Source: Acidisphaera sp. L21 (lineage in GTDB: Bacteria > Pseudomonadota > Alphaproteobacteria > Acetobacterales > Acetobacteraceae). Taken from it: 64,000 nt of DNA. This document shows, piece after piece, positions 59,785-64,000 of the stretch. Both the position numbers and the translations under genes were made by a program. The notes below the pieces were generated by a model. The model was not told the DNA's origin, made no database searches, and saw only the letters and a program-made list of their open reading frames with translations. The DNA lies in assembly GCF_009765685.1 (NCBI RefSeq), contig NZ_LMUY01000001.1, positions 16,861 through 80,860 on the forward strand, written 5' to 3'. The number at the start of each line of letters is the position of its first letter. Position 1 is the first letter of the stretch.

Positions 59785-61292
59785 AACCGCGGCAGCTCGT
59801 CGGGAAACGGCTTGAAGTCCAGGTTCTTTACGAAGGCGTATTGCGTCACCGAGGTGTAGAGCGGCAGCCAGTAAGCCTGATCGGTCACGCGGCGAATGGC
59901 GGCGGTGTAGTGCGTCTGCCGCTTCGCCGGGTCGGTCTCGGCGCCAGCCAGTTGCAGCTCCTGCTGGACCTCCGGGTCATGTGCGTAGTCGTTGGAGCCG
60001 CCACCGAAATAGTACGGCAAAATGGCCGACACGTCGTTGACCGAGTTGCTGCCCCAGGTGCCGAGATTGGTGGGTGTTTGGCCGGCCATCACCTTTTCGA
60101 TCTCGGCCCCCACCTGCAATTGCTGGATGTTCAGGGTAATGCCTACGGCCCGCAAATAGCTCTGCACCGCAGCGGGAAAGGCTGGCAGCACGTAGGTGTA
60201 TAGCGTGGTGGTGAAACCGTCGGCAAACCCGGCCTCCTTCAGCAACGCCTTGGCCTTTGCGGGGTCGTATTCGTAGGCCACGGCGGCAGACTGGTCGCAG
60301 CCGAACTGGCTGGGGTAGCATGGGGCGTCCACCGGGTGGCTATCGCCCTGCATCAGGTTGTGGGCGATGGCGTTACGATCGATCGCGTGGAAGATTGCTT
60401 GCCGCACCTTCAGGTTGGTGAGCGGATTGTCCTTGCCGCTGCGGCCGGCCGCGTCGAGTTGCATGTAGCCGAGCCGCATTGAGCCCGCGCGCATTGCCAG
60501 CTTGCCCGGCAACATTTTCAGGTTGTCGAACTGATCCGGGTTGTAGTTCCAGATCCAGTCGGCTTGCCCAGCGATGAAGGCCGACAACTCGCTTGCCGCA
60601 TCTAGGAGCTCGGTGATCTTGAGGGTCTTGATCGCCGGGCGAGGTTTGGGGGCGCCGGCATAATATCCCTCGAACCGCTCGAACTCGATGGACGAGCTGC
60701 CGTTCACCCGCGTGATGCGATACGGGCCGGCGCCGACCGGGGCTTTGGAATAACCTTCTGGACCAACTTTCTCGCGGTACATCTTGGGATAGATCGGTGT
60801 CAGCATCGCCAGGTATTCCAGCGCGGCGGGAAACGGGGCCTTCAGTTTCAGCCGGACCTGCCGGTCGTTGATCTTCTCCGCCCCCGACCAGAAGGCGAAG
60901 TTGCTGGGCACCGAAACCTTCGGGTCATTCAGGATCGTCTGAATCGTGTAGACGACGTCATCCGCCCCGAACGCATCGCCGTTATGGAATTTCACCCCGT
61001 CGCGCAGGGTGAAGTCGATCGTGGTCGGATCGACCTGCGTCCACGCGGTCGCGAGCGCGGGCACGTTCTTGAATGTCTCCGGGTCGCGGTAGACCAGCAT
61101 ATCCCATGCCTCATGCGACACGATCAGCCCGGTGCGCAGGGAATTGCGATAGGGGTCGACATCCGTCACCGCGTCGCGCCACGTCACCCGCAGTGTATCC
61201 TGCGCCTTTTGCGCCCGCGCGGCGCCGGGCAACGCGGCAACGGCTGCAGAGCCGGCGAGGAAGGAACGACGCTTCATTGGATCTCGCAGCAT
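59763..61292 (-). CDS. Family 5 ABC substrate-binding protein, orphan
   Basis: A 509-residue exported receptor. ATG 61292 is chosen because AGGAG lies 9 bases upstream; the signal peptide (M-K-R-R-S-F-L-A-G-S-A-A-V-A-A-L) follows a few residues later with cleavage after A-R-A. The mature part has D-G-V-K-F-H-N-G-D-A-F-G-A-D-D-V and R-Q-A-I-F-H-A-I-D-R. No permease or ATPase genes adjoin, so it either uses a Dpp core from elsewhere (for example those at 22-25 kb or 50-54 kb) or has another role. It is divergent from an amidohydrolase-MFS pair. Confidence 0.9.
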   Translation of the reverse strand: MLRDPMKRRSFLAGSAAVAALPGAARAQKAQDTLRVTWRDAVTDVDPYRNSLRTGLIVSHEAWDMLVYRDPETFKNVPALATAWTQVDPTTIDFTLRDGVKFHNGDAFGADDVVYTIQTILNDPKVSVPSNFAFWSGAEKINDRQVRLKLKAPFPAALEYLAMLTPIYPKMYREKVGPEGYSKAPVGAGPYRITRVNGSSSIEFERFEGYYAGAPKPRPAIKTLKITELLDAASELSAFIAGQADWIWNYNPDQFDNLKMLPGKLAMRAGSMRLGYMQLDAAGRSGKDNPLTNLKVRQAIFHAIDRNAIAHNLMQGDSHPVDAPCYPSQFGCDQSAAVAYEYDPAKAKALLKEAGFADGFTTTLYTYVLPAFPAAVQSYLRAVGITLNIQQLQVGAEIEKVMAGQTPTNLGTWGSNSVNDVSAILPYYFGGGSNDYAHDPEVQQELQLAGAETDPAKRQTHYTAAIRRVTDQAYWLPLYTSVTQYAFVKNLDFKPFPDELPRFYLSRWL

Positions 61293-61405
61293 AGGATGCA
61301 ACTCCTTGGGTGCTTGCAGAACAGTGCGGAGACGATAAGGCAATTACCATACCATCGCCGCTCTCATGGCGTGGTGAATAGGTTTCATGGGCCTGCTTGC
61401 CAAAC

Positions 61406-61442
61406 TTGCACTCGCCACGCGCAGGGCATACGCAAAGTGCAA
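61406..61442. promoter_or_regulatory. Inverted repeat between divergent genes
   Basis: TTGCACT (61406-61412) and AGTGCAA (61436-61442) are perfect inverted 7-base sites whose centres are 30 bases (about three helical turns) apart. They lie 20-60 bases before the amidohydrolase ATG in the promoter region shared with the orphan binding-protein gene. This spacing suits a pair of half-sites for a looping or multimeric regulator. Confidence 0.45.
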
Positions 61443-61462
61443 AATTTGGAGAACGGCCAGTT

Positions 61463-62500
61463 ATGGGCACGTCGACAACAGCAGACCCGAACTATTTGCC
61501 CGTGCGGCCGGATTGGCTTGCAAGAGAGGCAGAGGCGGTGCTGGAGGCTGATCTGCCGATCATCGATGCGCACCATCATCTGTGGGATCGCCCAGGCTGG
61601 CGCTATATGGCCGAAGAATTGCTTGCCGATGCGAATTCTGGTCACCGCATCGTGGCGACCCTGTTCATGCAGGCGCAGACGATGTATCGCGCCACCGGCC
61701 CCGTTTCGTTGCGGGACATCGGTGAGACGGAGTTCGTGAACGGCGTCGCCGCCATGGGCGCAAGCGGACATTATGGGCCGACCTTGCTGTGCGCCGGCAT
61801 CATTGGCCGTGCCGACCTTCGCCTTGGTGCGGCCGTCCGCCCTGTGCTGGAGGCCCATATTCGCGCCGGCAACGGCCGGTTTCGCGGCATCCGGCACACG
61901 GTCGCCTGGGACGCGGATACCTCCCTTCTGAACCCGCGGAGTGTCGCTCCGCCCGGCTTGCTATCGGATGCATCCTATCGGGCGGGATTTGCCGAACTCG
62001 CCCCGCTGGGGCTGAGCTTCGACGCATGGCTGTTCCACCCGCAGCTGGATGAGTTGACGGCGCTGGCTCGTTTGTTCCCGGATACGCAGATCATTCTAAA
62101 CCATTGCGGCGGTCCGCTCGGCATCAATGCCTATCGCGACACGACGGTGCTGGCGGCGTGGTCCAGGTCGATCCGGACGCTGAGCGCCTGTCCGAATGTG
62201 TGTGTCAAGCTGGGCGGCCTTGGCATGCGGATCAGCGGCTTCGACTTCGAGAAGCAGCCGGATCCCCCGTCCTCGCAGCAATTAGCAGCGGCGTGGCGCC
62301 CGTTCATCGAGACGTGTATCGAGGCGTTCGGCCCGGCGCGATGCATGTTCGAGAGCAATTTCCCGGTCGACAAAGGCTCCTACAGTTATCGCGCCTGCTG
62401 GAACGCGTTCAAGCGATTGGCCGCCGGCGCCAGCGTGGATGAGAAGACCGCCTTGTTCAGCGGCACTGCCCAGGCGATCTACCGGGTCGAACTTCCATGA
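61463..62500 (+). CDS. Amidohydrolase-2 family metal-dependent hydrolase
   Basis: A 345-residue TIM-barrel hydrolase starting at ATG 61463 with GGAGA about 10 bases upstream. It shares I-I-D-A-H-H-H-L-W-D-R-P, G-E-T-E-F-V-N-G-V-A-A, L-N-H-C-G and C-M-F-E-S-N-F-P-V-D in the same order with the enzyme at 12584-13594, so the two are close paralogues. It overlaps the MFS gene by 4 bases. Lactone hydrolysis or a related reaction on the compound carried by that transporter is likely, but not proven by sequence. Confidence 0.9.
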   Translation: MGTSTTADPNYLPVRPDWLAREAEAVLEADLPIIDAHHHLWDRPGWRYMAEELLADANSGHRIVATLFMQAQTMYRATGPVSLRDIGETEFVNGVAAMGASGHYGPTLLCAGIIGRADLRLGAAVRPVLEAHIRAGNGRFRGIRHTVAWDADTSLLNPRSVAPPGLLSDASYRAGFAELAPLGLSFDAWLFHPQLDELTALARLFPDTQIILNHCGGPLGINAYRDTTVLAAWSRSIRTLSACPNVCVKLGGLGMRISGFDFEKQPDPPSSQQLAAAWRPFIETCIEAFGPARCMFESNFPVDKGSYSYRACWNAFKRLAAGASVDEKTALFSGTAQAIYRVELP

Positions 62501-63801
62501 GCGCGACCCTGCCGGTGGAGCGACCTGTCGATGCGGCGATCCTGGCGCTGCAGACATCGGCCTTGCGCAAGAACACCTGGCGCCTGATGCCGCTGTTGGT
62601 GTTCGCGCTGGTGTTCAACTACGTCGATCGCACCAGCGTCGGCTTTGCCGCGCTGACGATGAACCAGGATCTGGGGCTGACGGCGACCCAATTCGGCTGG
62701 GGCGCCGGGCTGCTGTTCGTCGGCTATTGCGGATTCGAAGTGCCGAGCAGCCTCATCCAATACCGGGTTGGCGCCCGTCGCTGGCTGGGGCGCATCATGA
62801 TCACCTGGGGTCTGGCCGCAGCGGCCACGGCATTCGCGGTGGGACCGAACAGTTTCTACATCATCCGCTTCATCCTCGGCGTCGCGGAGGCCGGGTTCTT
62901 TCCCGGCGCCATGTTCTTCCTGTCCTGCTGGTTTCCGGCAGAGCATCGCACCCGCATGCTCGGCTGGCTTGGCGTATCGGTGCCGATCTCGTCAGTGATC
63001 GGCGCACCGATGTCGGGCATGTTGTTCCAGATGCAGGGTGTGGCGGGGCTCACCGGTTGGCAGTGGATGTTCATCGTAGAGGGTCTGCCGGTCTGCATTG
63101 TCGGCATCGCCACCCTGTTCCTGCTCGCCGACCAGCCGCAGGACGCAAGCTGGCTGACCCAGCCGGAGAAGGACGCGCTGGCAGACATGCTGCGGGAGGA
63201 AATCCGCCCGCGGGAACGCAACAAGTTCTGGGCCGCAATCAAGGATATTCGCGTCCTCACCCTCTCGGGCATCAATTTCTCTTTCACGCTGGGCGCCTAC
63301 GGCATCAGCATCTGGTTGCCGCAGATTCTCAAAGGACACGGGCTGTCCAACCTGACGATCGGCTTCGTGGCGGCGATCCCCTACGTGGTGACGACCGTCG
63401 TGATGATTGCCTGGATGGCGGCGCTCAGCCGCGGTGGTGGCAAGATCTGGAGCCTGGTGGCGGCCTGCACGCTGGGGGCGGCTGGGTTGGGGCTATCGGT
63501 GCTGACCGGCTCGCTCGTGCTCAGCATGGTGGCGATGACCATTGCGGTGGTGGGTGCGGTCTGTGCCCGGACGATCTTCTGGACCATTCCCACGCGGTTC
63601 CTGACTGGCCCGGCAGCCGCGGGCGGCCTGGCGTTTATGAATTCCATCGGGGCGTTCGGCGGCTTCGTCGGGCCGTTCATGGTCGGCTGGCTGAAGGACA
63701 CCACGGGCTCGTTCACGGCTGGGCTGCTAGGCCTGACGGTGGTGTTGACGCTCTCGGTCGTGATGAGCCTTTCACTCTTTGCGATGGTCAAGACCGAATG
63801 A
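62497..63801 (+). CDS. MFS transporter, anion:cation symporter (ACS) type
   Basis: A 434-residue carrier with about 12 helices. The first helix carries F-N-Y-V-D-R-T-S-V-G, and Y-C-G-F-E-V-P-S-S-L and A-E-A-G-F-F-P-G in later helices are hallmarks of the anion:cation symporter family (hexuronate, tartrate, phthalate and 4-hydroxyphenylacetate carriers). It probably imports an organic anion for the amidohydrolase encoded just upstream. It converges on the PoxB-type gene. Confidence 0.92.
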   Translation: MSATLPVERPVDAAILALQTSALRKNTWRLMPLLVFALVFNYVDRTSVGFAALTMNQDLGLTATQFGWGAGLLFVGYCGFEVPSSLIQYRVGARRWLGRIMITWGLAAAATAFAVGPNSFYIIRFILGVAEAGFFPGAMFFLSCWFPAEHRTRMLGWLGVSVPISSVIGAPMSGMLFQMQGVAGLTGWQWMFIVEGLPVCIVGIATLFLLADQPQDASWLTQPEKDALADMLREEIRPRERNKFWAAIKDIRVLTLSGINFSFTLGAYGISIWLPQILKGHGLSNLTIGFVAAIPYVVTTVVMIAWMAALSRGGGKIWSLVAACTLGAAGLGLSVLTGSLVLSMVAMTIAVVGAVCARTIFWTIPTRFLTGPAAAGGLAFMNSIGAFGGFVGPFMVGWLKDTTGSFTAGLLGLTVVLTLSVVMSLSLFAMVKTE

Positions 63802-63810
63802 GCCGCACCC

Positions 63811-64000
63811 TCACCGGATGAGGTTACTGCGGGCGACGTCCAGAAGCTCGTCGCCACGGCCGTTCATCACCGCCCGCATCGCCCACAGACTGAAGCCTTT
63901 CACCTGCGCCAATTCGATCTTCGGCGGCATGGCCAATTCCTGCGTGTTGGTCACCACATCCAGCAACGCCGGGCCGTCATGGGCAAGCACGTCCTGGATG
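63811..64000 (-). CDS. PoxB-type thiamine diphosphate enzyme, C-terminal part
   Basis: The last 62 codons of a minus-strand gene enter from the right edge and stop at 63811-63813. The translation has H-D-G-P-A-L-L-D-V-V-T-N, Q-E-L-A-M-P-P-K-I, K-G-F-S-L-W-A-M-R-A-V and R-G-D-E-L-L-D, matching the C-terminus of pyruvate dehydrogenase (quinone)/pyruvate oxidase proteins. In PoxB this end mediates membrane binding. The catalytic parts are outside the window, so acetolactate synthase-like relatives are not strictly excluded. Confidence 0.8.
   Translation of the reverse strand, partial: IQDVLAHDGPALLDVVTNTQELAMPPKIELAQVKGFSLWAMRAVMNGRGDELLDVARSNLIR

Noticed and set aside
1..64000. tRNA, rRNA, CRISPR, transposase, integrase or phage genes
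   Set aside because: None seen on either strand. The accessory look of the region comes from catabolic gene content, not from visible mobile elements.

Overview
The window looks like a chromosomal catabolic and transport region of a GC-rich alphaproteobacterium. Gene content (Liv, Dpp and Ssu-type ABC systems, IorAB/NicAB-type molybdo-hydroxylase with cytochrome c, CaiB-type CoA transferase, PoxB-type enzyme) and the AT-rich hairpin spacer near 17.8 kb make Acetobacteraceae my best guess; that assignment is from recollection and was not tested. There is no phage, transposase, tRNA, rRNA or CRISPR that I can see. Coding is dense, with many ATGA and TGATG stop/start overlaps.

Layout. 1-4.6 kb: the start of a CaiB/BaiF CoA-transferase, a class I glutamine amidotransferase, a frameshifted LysR regulator, a secreted DUF1579-like protein, a membrane-anchored retropepsin-like protease and an intact LysR regulator. 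4.66-13.6 kb: one tightly packed operon with a leuCDB-like trio, a nitrate/taurine-type ABC transporter carrying two paralogous binding proteins, an iron-type alcohol dehydrogenase and an amidohydrolase-2 enzyme. 13.8-19.3 kb: a [2Fe-2S] plus molybdopterin hydroxylase with a triheme cytochrome c, then an MFS carrier. 26.5-19.3 kb (minus): a complete Dpp-type peptide/opine ABC operon that also contains its probable IclR regulator and an extra AfuA-type binding protein; two GTTCGC/GCGAAC dyads lie upstream of it. 27.5-26.6 kb (minus): a CitE-like lyase. 27.5-34.7 kb: a Liv-type binding protein divergent from a second IclR regulator, LivH, a LivM-LivG fusion, an NTF2-like protein and a DhaK-DhaL kinase. 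40.9-34.7 kb (minus): a seven-gene operon of a beta-keto acid cleavage enzyme, LivKHMGF and an alpha/beta hydrolase lacking the usual nucleophilic serine, divergent from a LysR gene and a metallo-beta-lactamase-fold hydrolase. 42.9-45.9 kb: surface polysaccharide genes (acyltransferase 3, Wzy/ligase-like). 45.9-56.3 kb: a LysR regulator divergent from an operon of amidase, small AtzG-like partner, DppABCDF-type transporter (dppC frameshifted), second amidase, second small protein and an isochorismatase-family amidohydrolase. 56.3-59.4 kb: two more amidases, divergent from each other. 59.8-63.8 kb: an orphan binding protein divergent from a second amidohydrolase-2 enzyme and an MFS carrier, then the 3' end of a PoxB-type gene.

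The common theme is uptake of small organic acids, amides or peptides by dedicated high-affinity transporters, followed by hydrolysis and entry into central carbon metabolism. The most distinctive unit is the 46.9-56.3 kb amide-degradation operon, in which two amidases are each followed by a tiny GatC/AtzG-like gene and an isochorismatase-type hydrolase closes the operon. It resembles the logic of the AtzE-AtzG/biuret pathway but has its own importer; its substrate is unknown. Two genes, a LysR regulator and a dppC permease, each contain a single-base deletion that could be real decay or sequencing error.
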